Notes: generated by a model from the sequence alone, not told the origin. 64,000 nt of DNA from Sycobia sp. Sy_11 (GCA_018907035.1 JACCIC010000208.1:157501-221500), one strand, 5' to 3'. Positions 1 to 9,809 are shown, numbered from the stretch's first letter. Numbers and translations: made by a program.

Positions 1-540
1 TTACCACATATACACTCTGTACTATTTTCACATCAACGACTGCAATTTTTGCTTTGATTCAGTGGCGCCCACGTAGATGCGGTGTACGTTTTCTTTGCCA
101 ATAGGAGTTGCGAAATCTGTTGTGTTAAATGGCGTTACTATGGCAATCGGCCGCGGTAGGTATGTGGATGAATGATGCGAAACGTAAATGCGTTTGAACG
201 GATTGGCCAGACTAGCTGTATCAGAGTGGCGTCAGTACAGAGAGTGCCGGATTAAAGTAGGCAAAAAAGTATTTATGATATTCTATAAGATAATCGGGGG
301 CTTTCTAGTTCTGGCCTGATTTGTACTGGATAGAGTTCTGGCGATGTGAGAAACTTGAGAAAAGAAGAATTTGGAGGTTTCTGATGATTTGGGCATTTTC
401 AATTTTCTTCGAAATTTGTGACCTTGCGATCAATCGCGATCCTCGCAAAGTGTATTTACCATTTCAATTGCATATTGTTGTGTGTAGCAGTTGATTGAAA
501 GCTCATTACAAAAATATCGTTAATAAAGTATACATTTTTA
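1..540. other. Unannotated AT-rich DNA at window start
   Basis: No open frame, repeat end or RNA gene that I can support. The first 250 bases are more GC-rich than what follows and could be the end of an older repeat, but nothing matches another part of the window. Confidence 0.4.
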
Positions 541-1010
541 TAACATTTCTAATTGTAAATTAATAAATATTTTTTATTGGTCTTACAGTTCAATCAATTC
601 AATCTAAAAATAAAAGTAAAAATAAAAATAAAAATAAACATTAAATTAAAAACTAAATTACATCAGGGACTCCTTGATGAGGAGCCGTAGCGAGCTCGAA
701 ACGATGGACAAGTCTTCAATTAGATAAGGGTGTTGGGGACAGTCAGACTGCACTTTACTAACAGAGAATTGTTTCAGCTAATATTTTATTTACAGATTAG
801 TCTACGGGGGTGAATGTAAACAAGGACAGTCTGACTGTCATTATAATTTTAATTTAATTTTTAATTTAATTTTTATTTTTGATTTTTATTTTATTTTTAT
901 TTTTATCTTTATTTTTAGATTGAATTAATTGGGCTGTAAGACCAATAAAAAAATATTTATTAATTTGTATATGGGCAGTCGACATAAGTACAATTAAATT
1001 ATTTCTAATT
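541..1010. mobile_element. Foldback (inverted-repeat) element, MITE-like
   Basis: The arm at about 556-656 (TTATTGGTCTTACAG followed by a run of AAATAA units) is repeated in reverse complement at about 842-969, so the segment can fold on itself. The roughly 185-base centre is more GC-rich and holds GGACAGTCAGACTG near 740 and AAGGACAGTCTGACTGTC near 821. The second motif recurs in the foldback at 53198-53380, which suggests one family. No coding capacity; termini and target duplication are not clear. Confidence 0.6.
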
Positions 1011-1114
1011 GTAGATAAACATAAACTCTTACGCATGAATTTTATGAATTTATATATATATATATTTATATATACTCTCATGCTCATCAAACTATAAAAT
1101 TCAATAATCTGAAT

Positions 1115-1375
1115 ATACAATCCTCCTTCCACACAAAACTTTCAAAACCAATCAATTTAATAAAGAATGATAAATTTTATCTAATTTACTTGACTCTAAA
1201 ATTAAATTCAGATTATTTCGATTCTTTGAAATATGCATACTTTCAAGACCTCCCTTTTATACTTATTCTTAATACCATGCTCCAACATATCCACATTCGC
1301 AAAATTAAAAGAATATAAAAACATTAAAAAATGTTCTTTTAAACCAGAAGTAATACGCTGTCAGACAATTAAATA
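1115..1375 (-). pseudogene. Penelope-like element, copy 1: GIY-YIG region relic
   Basis: This stretch is clearly similar at DNA level to 20805-21060, where the minus strand encodes the cysteine-rich linker and GIY-YIG-type endonuclease end of a Penelope-like element. Here no frame remains open. The RT part of the same copy lies at 2105-2595, and a decayed mariner (1405-2100) sits between them. About 0.7 kb present between these parts in copy 2 is missing, so a deletion accompanied or followed the mariner insertion. Confidence 0.6.
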
Positions 1376-1404
1376 ATGCGACAAAATTAAAAAATCGAGT
1401 AATT

Positions 1405-2100
1405 TAAAAATTAAGGTACATTGCTGCGATCCCCTTCAAAGTAGTTCCCTCCCGTATCGATACACTTATTCCAGCGATTTCAATTTTAGTAACAATTATG
1501 AAACACTTCTTGTGGGACCTCTCCGAGTACCCTGGTCAAAGATTCTTAGATGCCTTCAACGCATCAAAATATCGACTTTTGACGAACTTTTTCAAATGGG
1601 GGAATAGTAACAAGTCGTAAGATGATATTTCCGGTGAATAGCGGGGTTGTAGTAACGTTGCGATGCCTTTAGACGCAAAAAAACTGAGACACACTGAACA
1701 CACTGTGACAGGGAGCATTGTCGTGATGCAGAATCCAAGTCTTCGCAATCTCTAGACGTACTAGAGCATCATTTTTTGTCATTGTTTGAAGATTTGTCCA
1801 GGTGGTACAAACTTTTTGAGAACCACCTCGTTGCTGTCGATGAAGCAAATGAACATGGTTTTCATTTTGGACTTGCTCATTCTCCGAGCCTCGTCTTTGA
1901 CGCTTTCACGGCCTTTTTTAAAATTTGCATACCACCGAAGTATCTGACTACGACTCAGGGCATCATTACCATACACTTTAAGCACGTTTTCATAAGTTTC
2001 TGTCGCGGTTACGCCGAGTGTCGTACAAAATGTTATCGCGCACCGTTGTTCTCAATTTCTCTGTTCCATTTTCGTGACATGCACTACTATGCACTACTAC
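1405..2100 (-). pseudogene. Decayed mariner transposase with a deletion in the middle
   Basis: Minus-strand pieces read as a DD34D-type mariner transposase. The N-terminal helix-turn-helix part is at about 1900-2090 (TATETYENVLKVYGND, LSRSQILRWYANFKKGRE). It jumps straight to RMSKSKMKTMFICF and FVPPGQ, so roughly 110 codons are missing, including the first catalytic aspartate. The second aspartate region (HHDNAPCH) is readable near 1715 in a shifted frame, and the third lies in RYSPEISSYDLLLFP near 1620. Frameshifts make it non-functional. It lies inside Penelope-like copy 1. Confidence 0.8.
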
Positions 2101-2104
2101 GCGT

Positions 2105-2595
2105 GTTAATTATCATCAACATATCTGCTATCAACATATATAAAAGGTTTAAAAATTACTTTGGACAAAGCAATACTTTCTAATTTTTCCATAACTAAAT
2201 TGGCTATAACTGGTGACAGAGGTGACCACATTGGACATCCGTCTTTTTGTTCATAAAAATTATTATCCAAAGAAAAAATTGTGTTATTAAAGACTAAATT
2301 AATAGCGTTACATTCATTTTTAATTTTGTATGTAAATTAATTTCATACCATTTTTTTTGTATAATATCATTTACAGCAATTCTAAACGTATATTTGTAAA
2401 TAAAGAACATCCAATGAAATCATCTTGTAGTTTTTCAGAATAATTATCTTTTACTTCATTGTAAAAACTGCAACTTTATTTTATTACATTGCAAACTGTA
2501 ATCTTTAATAAAAGAACTCGTTTTCCAACTATCTTAACCAATATATGAGACAAAAATTTGGTAATATTATAAGTTGGGAAATTAAAAGAAGATAT
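2105..2595 (-). pseudogene. Penelope-like element, copy 1: reverse transcriptase relic
   Basis: DNA in this stretch matches 21740-22165 almost block by block, for example the run encoding the RT region with SPVIVNLVMEKLE in copy 2. That identifies it as the reverse transcriptase of a second Penelope-like copy on the minus strand. No long frame survives. The match stops at 2595, exactly where the hairpin-array LTR-like element begins, so that element inserted into this copy. Confidence 0.65.
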
Positions 2596-3247
2596 TGTGA
2601 CGGCCAAAAATACGACCGCGTAAATTTATTCCGAATTAAGACAATAATTTATACACATAAATATACACAAATAATTGTTGTGTAAATTTAATTATCACAT
2701 ACGCAAAAATAATATTCCGACAAATAATCTAGCACGAACACGGAATTAATTTAATAAATTCAACACGCGGTAAACATACCGATAATATAATACTACTACA
2801 ATTATATCTTGGCTTAATTATATTTGTTTTATTGTTGACGTTTAATTTCCTTTATACTTCATTTTTGTATTAGTGTTATTATTATTATTTACATTTACTT
2901 ATTTTAAATATTTTCTCTAAGACAAAAATGCTCACTCTATTGGGGTATGGCTGTACGCATCTGAGACTATGCAGGAGGCTACCCCTTTGAGTTGATAAAG
3001 ATTTCTTATTGATGGAAAAGTTGAACGTAAAGCGTAAAATGTATCTATCCAACTCTGCTTCTTGTATGGGGAAATGGTCAAGTGATCAGCTGGGTCGGTG
3101 AACACAAGTACATATGTTTACAAGGGAAAAGAAGTACATGCGATATGTGACTATAGATAATTACGATAGGTTCTTAAGCACATTAATTCTAGATTAAATA
3201 AATTCATTTGGTATCAAACACATTTACGGTAAGTAAATTATATATTA

Positions 3248-3251
<4 letters not shown>

Positions 3252-3287
<36 letters not shown>
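3252..3287. repeat. (AT)n microsatellite
   Basis: An uninterrupted run of about 18 AT units. Confidence 0.95.
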
Positions 3288-3290
<3 letters not shown>

Positions 3291-3693
3291 AAAATATGTA
3301 CTTCATATATAAGTAAAAGAAATTCAAATATATTTTTTGTTAAATATAACTGATCATAAGTAATATATATTCATTTAACATATTTTTCTTCTATTGACCA
3401 CATACATGTGTGTACTGTCATATTTAACTTTTCTTCTTAGACAAGGTGTGAAATGAATATAATTTGTATAATAAGTGTGTGCACAATTATGTGTGTACTC
3501 CATATATCGCTCAAGACATCGATACTGTCTGGTCTCTAATTGTAATCGTCGAAAATGACGGTTACAATATATATACACAAGCGCCGCTTACGCGTGCTAT
3601 CCCGCGTCCCTATACTCTCTCTCCCGCCGTAGCCTGTATAAATATCTGTACACAACATCTGCTGTTTATATGTAAATTCTTAATGTATAGTTT

Positions 3694-4165
3694 TGTTACA
3701 AGTTGACGTACTAACACACTGACAAAGCGGTAAGTGAAAGAGAGCGGGGAGTGAGACAAGCTTATCGCGCGCGAAGCCGTTGAGAGGTTAGAGAACTGCC
3801 GTGTTACGCGCGAGTCAATTTTTGAGCGAGAAACAACAACCTAGAGTTCAGCTGTCGCCTTTGCGCGAGATATCTTTTCGGGTTTTAGCCTTGGTGTTGT
3901 TCGCGCTCGTTGCAGCCCTCCAGGCTGTTATACGCGAGTTCGCTACACGAACGTACCTGCAGTGCTCGAGCTAGCGGGCCTGCCATCCGGCCATCTCCCG
4001 TGTAAGTTGACCGTCCCATCCCGGGGCTACCCATTAGCGGGAACACCGCCTCCTTCGGCTGCCGAGAGAGGGCTGGCGCACATCCAGGGCTTGTCGCTCC
4101 CACATTCCTGTTACCGACGGACAACACCGACGACATCGGCGTCCCGACTGTAAGTGGCAGCCCAT

Positions 4166-4205
<40 letters not shown>

Positions 4206-4548
4206 CTCTATTGGCCTATGAAGGACCACGAGTCCTTAGGCTTTAATAAATAAAATGTTAATTCTAAAAAAAAATTCTCTCTCTTCCCTGCCTTCGCGCA
4301 CGCCGTCGCATAGACGGTCCTCGGTCTGCACAACGCGCCTTGCGACTCCGCGCGTTTGATGTTGTGTAGTTTTTATGATTTTTATTTGAACTCTGTTGTA
4401 CGTCATTCGATTTGACTTATTTTTCCCAAGCGGCATATCTCATACTGCCTTCTTCCCGCTCCCGCGTGCCTGCGACGCTTCGCCTCTCACGGATCGCCCC
4501 TCTCCCTCGCCGAGGGGCTAAGCCCAGCCGGATACCCAGACCGTTACA
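3694..4548 (+). mobile_element. Probable LTR of a gypsy-type retrotransposon
   Basis: The segment runs from TGTTACAAG to CCGTTACA, is far more GC-rich than its surroundings, and has an AATAAATAAA polyadenylation signal at about 4244. A primer-binding-site-like sequence follows directly. Two GTAAGT donor-like sites (about 3999 and 4150) and a (TC)n run lie inside. A TATA-like TATAAATA at 3637 lies just upstream, so the true left edge may be earlier. No second LTR or internal coding part was found. It is nested in the outer hairpin-array copy. Confidence 0.45.
4169..4208. repeat. (CT)n microsatellite
   Basis: A near-pure CT run inside the probable LTR. Confidence 0.9.
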
Positions 4549-4566
4549 TAGCGCCCAACGTGATAT
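4549..4566 (+). other. Primer-binding-site-like sequence
   Basis: TAGCGCCCAACGTG directly follows the ACA end of the probable LTR. The same core (TAGCG, then CCAA) follows the 5' LTR at 40673, and it resembles the TGGCGCCCAAC type of tRNA primer site used by gypsy elements and retroviruses. First-base mismatch noted. Confidence 0.45.
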
Positions 4567-5430
4567 CGAGATCGCATAATCTGTTATAAAAAAATAGTTA
4601 TACATATATTTTATTATAGATTTATTTTTCTTTTTTTTTAATACCTAGTGCCTCGGTGAAAATTCGCAATATAATTTACGCGGATGCGCAAAAATAATTA
4701 CAAATTACCTTTTATGTGCGGAATATCATATGTTCTATATAATATAATTATTTAATATGGAACATAGTTGTATTAAAAAGTTTGGCGACAGTAGCAGAAA
4801 AGCAGCACAAATTTAATCTACAACGAAATACGAAAGTAAATTATTTGTGCGGCTTTTCAAACAATAATTATATTAATTAAATATATAATATGATAAATTA
4901 AATTAATGCGGATAATTATATTCATTTAGATATTTATCCAGATTATAAAGATATATAGATATTAATGTAACATTAATTAATAATTTAATTTAAGATACGA
5001 TAATCGTATTAATGTCAAATAATAGAGTAAAACTAATGTAATTAATAATAACATTTTAATATAAATCTAATACATAAATTTAGATTTGATAGTCTAATAT
5101 ATACACTAATTTATAAATACACACTTATTTAAAATTCATGCCAACATGCGATTTGTCGGCGAATATGAATAGGAATATATAACATATATACATAGCATTG
5201 CGACCAGTATACAAATTCACTACACAAATATATCGCGGATACACAAAATACATTAAATTATAATAATTTATTTCCGTAGTATAAACTTTCGAAATAAGTA
5301 AAGTTATAAGCTAAACTGAAATAAGATATTAAATGTAAAATCAAATTAATATAATACATGTAATAAACATACCGAAACCAAAGGTCGCGACGACTACTAT
5401 AGAAGGTAGTCGACGCGACCGCCGAAAATC
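4567..5430. other. AT-rich stretch without a recognisable gene
   Basis: Probably a mix of residual retrotransposon DNA after the primer site and the outer hairpin-array copy. From about 5385 (GGTCGCGACGACTACT) the sequence matches the inner copy at about 7800 in reverse complement. Nothing codes. Confidence 0.4.
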
Positions 5431-5435
5431 GAAGC

Positions 5436-5457
5436 GTAGAGAGAGAACGCAATACAT

Positions 5458-5499
<42 letters not shown>
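5436..5499 (+). repeat. GA/TC paired arms (outer copy)
   Basis: TAGAGAGAGAACGC is followed, after a nine-base spacer, by a (TC)n tract of about 20 units. The two arms are complementary and form a hairpin at the same place in each copy (7730-7765 and 24551-24660). Confidence 0.7.
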
Positions 5500-5500
<1 letters not shown>

Positions 5501-5526
5501 CACTAAGCTTAACTATGAAAACTACA

Positions 5527-5603
5527 TTAGAGGGGATACACCTCGCGCGGCGAAAGAGAGCCGCGTCAAGTGTATTAGGCTGACGGCAGCTATCCCCCTC
5601 TAA
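5527..5603 (+). other. Conserved GGGGATA stem-loop (outer copy)
   Basis: TTAGAGGGGATA pairs with TATCCCCCTCTAA across about 50 bases. An inner CGCGGC/GCCGCG stem and a GTGTATTAG stretch lie within. The same module occurs at 7629-7702 (reverse orientation) and 24691-24763. It may be a structured RNA or a protein-binding palindrome. Confidence 0.65.
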
Positions 5604-5877
5604 TACATGCCGCACGCACACTACTGTACTCTCTAGTTGAAAGAAACGCTCCACTAGCGAATACTGGGGTAAGGGAACGCGCAAGCTTTATACTGGCGCG
5701 CGCATTTATGTGTGTACGCTATTGTACGTATATGATATAATATTTGTACGCAGTAATCGACTGCCTTGTTAATTATAACTGCGAAAATAATAGTTAATAT
5801 TAATTATTATTATTATTAATGTTATTATTATTGTTATTATTAATAATATTATTATTGTTAATATTATTATTATAAAT

Positions 5878-6000
5878 CAGCGGCTCGTCCGATGTTATAC
5901 GAGTGGCGACGATAATACCCGATAATTTAATTATAAAAGGGCCTGCAAAAGGCAAAAACGGGAAGTTCGTCCAGTGAACCGGCTGACCCGAAGTTGTGGC
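5878..6000 (+). other. CAGCGG hairpin and GGGCC-closed fold (outer copy)
   Basis: CAGCGG, then a CTCGT/ACGAG stem, then GGCGACG. About 25 bases on, GGGCC (with GCAAAAGGC) pairs with GGCCC near 6000, enclosing a CGGG/CCCG stem. The inner copy has the matching fold with a longer GGGCAGTT/AACTGCCC stem, so pairing is kept while bases change. The third copy keeps the first hairpin at 28200-28230. Confidence 0.6.
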
Positions 6001-6069
6001 CCTTGAACTCCTCCCGGAGCTAACTTTTGTCCAGAGCTCGATAAATCCTGTCTAAAATATCCTACCGAA

Positions 6070-6268
6070 ATTATTAACTTGATCTCTGTTGCGAGGCGCT
6101 TCTCAAAAGACAGACGGTTAATAATTTTACCTTTCCTGACGAGAACGTGATCCTGCTTGCGTAGCAGTCCTCAAAAGACCAGTGGTTCTCTTATTCCGTA
6201 AAAATCTATTACCTCTTAACTCTTGATCCTGGTTGAGACGCGCTCCTCAAAAGACCAGCGGAGTTAAG
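6070..6268 (+). repeat. Hairpin array, three units (outer copy)
   Basis: Units at 6070-6125, 6141-6190 and 6215-6268. Each has an outer stem, a TTGATC or GTGATC left bulge, a five-base inner stem and a loop like TGCGAGGCGCTCCTCAAAAG. Outer stems are ATTATTAAC/GTTAATAAT, GAGAAC/GTTCTC and CTTAACT/AGTTAAG, so the stem sequence differs but complementarity is kept. Spacers end in TTCC or TTACC. Confidence 0.75.
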
Positions 6269-6464
6269 CTCACCTTAGTTTTACACCTAGATTAAAATCT
6301 ACCTAACACGTTTCAATTCCCCACGTGTAAAATAGCACCGGGTATCCGTGCGGAAACTAGCGCCGGATTAATTAAACTTCACGAAAACTAGCGTACGTTC
6401 AAATAAATTATATTATTACGAGTTTTTAAATCTAGCTTATTAAGTCTTGCATTAAGTATGTAAC

Positions 6465-6486
6465 GTTCCTATCCCCCTCGGGATAG
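6465..6486 (-). other. Terminal palindrome of the inner copy
   Basis: CTATCCCCCTCGGGATAG folds into a seven-base stem with a four-base loop just inside the ACGTTACA end. The same palindrome ends the outer copy at about 8263-8282; a decayed version is at 34286-34305. Confidence 0.7.
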
Positions 6487-6790
6487 CCTACGCGGTATAT
6501 TCCCAGGGTAGTTTCGAGAGGGGAGGAATTTTTTCAGGATCGGACGGCGGTTTCAGGAAAATAATATTACACGAACACAGTATAAATTCTTTATAACAAA
6601 AAAAATTAATTTATTTATCTAAAAAAGTCCAAATTCCTCTATTTACAGGATTCTGAAACAAATAAATATAAAACAAAAAAAAATTAATAATAGTAATTTA
6701 TCGCTAGATCTATATTATTATTACAGTTAATTATTTTGCGCTATTTTCCGCAAAATCAAGAGTTAAGGGGAGAATTTCTAGTCAGGATAA

Positions 6791-7059
6791 GTAAACTGCT
6801 GGTCTTTTGAGGAGCGCCTCGCAATCAGGATCACGTTTACTTAAGGATAGGTAAAGTTATTAGCCGTCTGTCTTTTGAGGAGTGCCTCGCAACAGAGATC
6901 AAGCTAATAACTTCGGAGAAATAGGTAAATGTAAGGATAAGTAAACTGCTGGTCTTTTGAGGAGCGCCTCGCAACCAGGATCACGTTTACTTAGGAAAGG
7001 TAAATTATTAACCGTCTGTCTTTTGAGGAGCGCCTCGCAACAGAGATCAAGTTAATAAT
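6791..7059 (-). repeat. Hairpin array, four units (inner copy)
   Basis: Units at 6791-6840, 6856-6911, 6941-6990 and 7004-7059. They alternate two types, so the array is a tandem duplication with a period of about 150. Outer stems are GTAAAC/GTTTAC (twice), GTTATTAGC/GCTAATAAC and ATTATTAAC/GTTAATAAT. The last two differ at two pairs, both compensated. The loop, on the minus strand, is TGCGAGGCGCTCCTCAAAAG or one base different. Confidence 0.8.
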
Positions 7060-7111
7060 TTCGGAGAGGATTTTTATAAGTCAGGATTAATTTGAGCTCT
7101 GGAAAGGTTTT

Positions 7112-7253
7112 AGCTCCGGGAGGAGTTCGTGTGAAACAACTTCGGGGCAGTTGGTTCACCGGGCGAACTGCCCATTTTGCCTTTTGCAGGCCCTTTTATA
7201 ATAAAATAATCGGATAATTCCGTCGCCGCTCGTTTAATTTCGGACGAGGCGCC
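7112..7253 (-). other. GGGCC-closed fold and CAGCGG-type hairpin (inner copy)
   Basis: Minus-strand counterpart of 5878-6000: a CTCGT/ACGAG hairpin followed by GGCGACG at 7221-7253, and the fold with GGGCAGTT/AACTGCCC at 7112-7195. Confidence 0.6.
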
Positions 7254-7628
7254 GAATGATAATAATTATATTAACAATAATAATAATTATAATAATAACA
7301 ATAATAATCAACAATAATTATAATAATCAATAATAATTATAATACTCAATAATAATTATAACAATTATTATTTTATATTTCGTTATAATTTGCAGCAGGT
7401 GTGCTGCGCACAGTATTAATATACATGTACACAAGTTTAAATATTTATATACATATATTTATACATCATGCGTACATTAAATCATTTGTTTTAGTTAATT
7501 TAATTAAATACAGCGGGTGCATTCGTTTTCGGACACCCGTTGTATATGCTGGTATTCGCGCGTTCGCTACATTCGTTGCGGCTCAGACTGCTTAGTGAGA
7601 GCGTGCAGTAGTGTGCGTGCGGCATGTA

Positions 7629-7765
7629 TTAGAGGGGATAGCGGCCGCCGGTCTAATACATTGAACGCGCTCTCTCTTGCCGCGCGCAGTGTATCCCCTC
7701 TACGACATACGCTGTACTTACCTTAGTGGTAGAGAGAGAGACTAGATATCGCGTTCTCTCTCTAC
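7629..7765 (-). other. GGGGATA stem-loop and GA/TC hairpin (inner copy)
   Basis: TTAGAGGGGATA at 7629 pairs with TATCCCCTCTA ending at 7702, with an inner CGCGC/GCGCG stem. AGAGAGAGAG at 7731 pairs with the CTCTCTCT run near 7755. Confidence 0.65.
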
Positions 7766-8103
7766 TCGTTCGAGTTTCGGCAGTTGCCACGGCTACCTTC
7801 TCCAGTAGTCGTCGCGACCTTTGCCCGGTTTTCGGTGTTTACGCGAGTTTTAATTTTCTAATTGTAGAAATAATATATTTAATATATTATTTCTAATAAT
7901 ATTCGTAATTATTTCTTTTGGTGTTTATACATCTAAGTCCGTGTATGTATGTAAAATACATCCACTAAATTAGATGTAACACCATCATAAGTATTTTAAT
8001 TTTAACATGTAAAATAAATTCTTTGTTCGGAATGAATTTACGCGGCCATGTTTTGGGCCGTCGCAAGTATATTCAGTAATGGTTTTGTTTTATTTTGTTT
8101 TAC

Positions 8104-8289
8104 AGAACCGTGACTGAGTGCCGAATCTTTTTTTGAATAAATTTATTTATATTTTTTTTACAAAAAATACACTGTGTTGTTAAATTATTTTCCCGATCCG
8201 CCGTCCATTTCCGAATATACTTCCTCCGCTCTTAAATTACCTTGGAAAAATATCGCGTAAGCTATCCCGAGGGGGATAGGGACGTTACA
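8104..8289 (+). promoter_or_regulatory. 3' splice-site-like signal, poly(A) signal and terminus (outer copy)
   Basis: A T-rich tract ending TTTTACAG is followed by AACCGTGACTGAGTGCC, then TGAATAAATTT, then the GGATCGGACGGCGG-type block (here in reverse complement) and the terminal palindrome. The same order appears at about 6650 down to 6459 on the minus strand (TTTGTTTCAG) and at 34088-34316 (CTCTTACAG). Function is inferred; no transcript evidence. Confidence 0.4.
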
Positions 8290-8535
8290 AAATATTTTCT
8301 ATTACTTCGTTTTACACTGCCTTATCGTAAATGTACGCTTATATTAATTTACGAATATGTATATAAATATTGGTAATATTTATTTTATATCAATACAATA
8401 AGTATTACAGAAGTATATCACGACAAATATAAAAATTGTGAAGTCGTTGACCTGTATATACACACACACACACACACACAGACCACCGCGACTCTACGCT
8501 ATAGATACACACGGGTGTACTTATGGGCGTACTTA
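8290..8535. other. AT-rich spacer with a (CA)n run
   Basis: No gene seen. A CA dinucleotide run is at about 8459-8480. Confidence 0.5.
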
Positions 8536-8899
8536 CGACTGACGCAAAACTTTTTCTTTTTTTTTCCCGACAATAATAAAATCAATATTTATTTTTCTTT
8601 TATGCGTTTTTACTTCTTGGTTATCTTTTTTTTATATATTTTTGTATTTTTCGAAAAATTCAAAAACCAAAGTTTTGTTATATTTTCAAAATAATATTTT
8701 TTCTTTTCCCTTCTCGGAAAAATCAAAAAGAGTTTTTTTGTGGAACTTTTTTCTTTTAAAATCCAAAATTCTAAAGTGAAATTTTTTGAAAATTGTGAAA
8801 ACAAATTCCTTCAAAATTACAAAGTGACTAAAAATAAAATATTTTCAGTCTTTTTCAAAGAGAATAAACATTCTGTTTTATTTTTTTTGCGTTAGTCAC
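8536..8899. mobile_element. Small inverted-repeat element (MITE candidate)
   Basis: CGACTGACGCAAAA at the left end is matched by TTTTGCGTTAGTCAC in reverse complement at the right end, enclosing about 360 bases that are strongly pyrimidine/T-rich. No target duplication is clear and no coding capacity is present. Confidence 0.4.
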
Positions 8900-9780
8900 C
8901 TATAATTTTTGCGATTTCCATTTTTCCGTTGTCGCTCTCCGTATTCATTGGTTCTTGACACTACAGATTTTCAACATTTGCCAAATAAATGTGTTTTGTT
9001 CTTTATTTTTTATCTTTTTGCTCAATGAAAACAACGAATATTAAATAATTTAATAATTGATAAAATGAATAATAAGTAAAATCGATATATTTTACAAATT
9101 AGTAGTAACAGATGCAATTGAAGGTAACAAATTAAGAGATAATTAAATAACATATTAATCATTAAATTAAATAATAATTAATTAAATTTTGTCAAGCAAT
9201 AATTAAATTTTATTAAATAATAATTCATTAAATTTATAATTAATAATAATTAATAATTAATAATAATTAATTAGAATACAATAACAATTTAATTAAATAG
9301 CAATTAAATAACAATTAAAAAAAAATTTTTTCTCTTTTGTCTCTTGTTTTTCTTTTATGACAGAACATACGAAAATTTTTGTTGTATGTTCTGTCTTGTC
9401 GTACTAACCGTTAACTGAGCATCGCTCAACGGATTATTTACTAGCATTATTTAATTTACTAATTAATTACTATTCATTAACTAATTAATAATTTCTTTCT
9501 TTTCAAAATTTTTTTTTGTTTTTAAAGCGGTTAATTGCTTGTTTTATTAATTCTTGTTGTTTTGCTGTTTTTTCTCCAATTGCTGGAATATTACCGAGAA
9601 TTTTGTCTTTGAATGTTAACTAATAATTTAATACGATATGTAATTAATCCATAATAAGCTTATATAAATTATATTTAAAAGTTTATTCTTATGTATAAAC
9701 GTGACGTACCTGAATAATTAAAGGTGGGTTCGAAATTAGAAATAAATAAAAACAGCCAATCAATTATAGTGAAATATTAG
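8900..9780. other. AT-rich stretch, no gene
   Basis: Mostly TAATTAA-type low-complexity DNA (9150-9320). The one clear structure is a 12-base inverted repeat, GACAGAACATAC/GTATGTTCTGTC at 9359-9395, that could form a hairpin. Confidence 0.5.
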
Positions 9781-9809
9781 ATTTATTAGGAGAAAAAAGG
9801 CATAAAAAA

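Larger units (their letters stand above)
6459..8065 (-). mobile_element. Hairpin-array LTR-like element, inner copy (complete, nested)
   Basis: Read on the minus strand it starts TGCGACGGCCC (8065) and ends GGAACGTTACA (6459), 1607 bases, flanked on both sides by AGTA (6455-6458 and 8066-8069; AAGTA if the terminal A is counted). This is a clean insertion into the outer copy, which resumes at 8070. Modules occur in the same order as in the outer copy: GA/TC hairpin, GGGGATA hairpin, CAGCGG hairpin, GGGCC fold, four hairpin units, a splice-acceptor-like TTTGTTTCAG (about 6650), the GGACGGCGG block and the terminal palindrome CTATCCC/GGGATAG. No coding frame. A solo LTR is the simplest reading. 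Confidence 0.75.
2596..8289 (+). mobile_element. Hairpin-array LTR-like element, outer copy (interrupted)
   Basis: It begins TGTGACGGCC and ends GGGACGTTACA, TG...CA ends like an LTR. Modules in order: GACGGCC...CCGCGTAAATT start (2596); GA/TC hairpin (5436-5499); GGGGATA hairpin (5527-5603); CAGCGG hairpin (5878-5911); a GGGCC-closed fold (5936-6000); three short hairpin units (6070-6268); then, beyond the inner copy, a 3' splice-site-like TTTTACAG (8104), an AATAAA signal (about 8133) and a palindromic terminus. Interrupted by 6459-8065 and by other DNA, including an LTR at 3694-4548. Flanks (ATAT left, AAAT right) are only a weak target duplication. No protein coding seen. It could be a solo LTR or a non-autonomous element; the class is unknown. 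Confidence 0.6.

Noticed and set aside
866..1132. 88-codon frame ending in lysine-asparagine repeats
   Set aside because: Lies in the arm of the foldback element; the KNKNK tail is low-complexity AT-rich DNA.
5540..5600. Hammerhead-like ribozyme (CGAAA, GTC and CTGA strings in the GGGGATA module)
   Set aside because: The CTGATGA and GAAA core is not conserved in the copies at 7629 and 24691, and the stems are not in hammerhead order.
6070..7059. CRISPR array or tRNA cluster (regular short repeats)
   Set aside because: Units are hairpins with variable stems separated by short similar spacers; no cas genes, no tRNA box A/B or cloverleaf, and the context is insect repeats.
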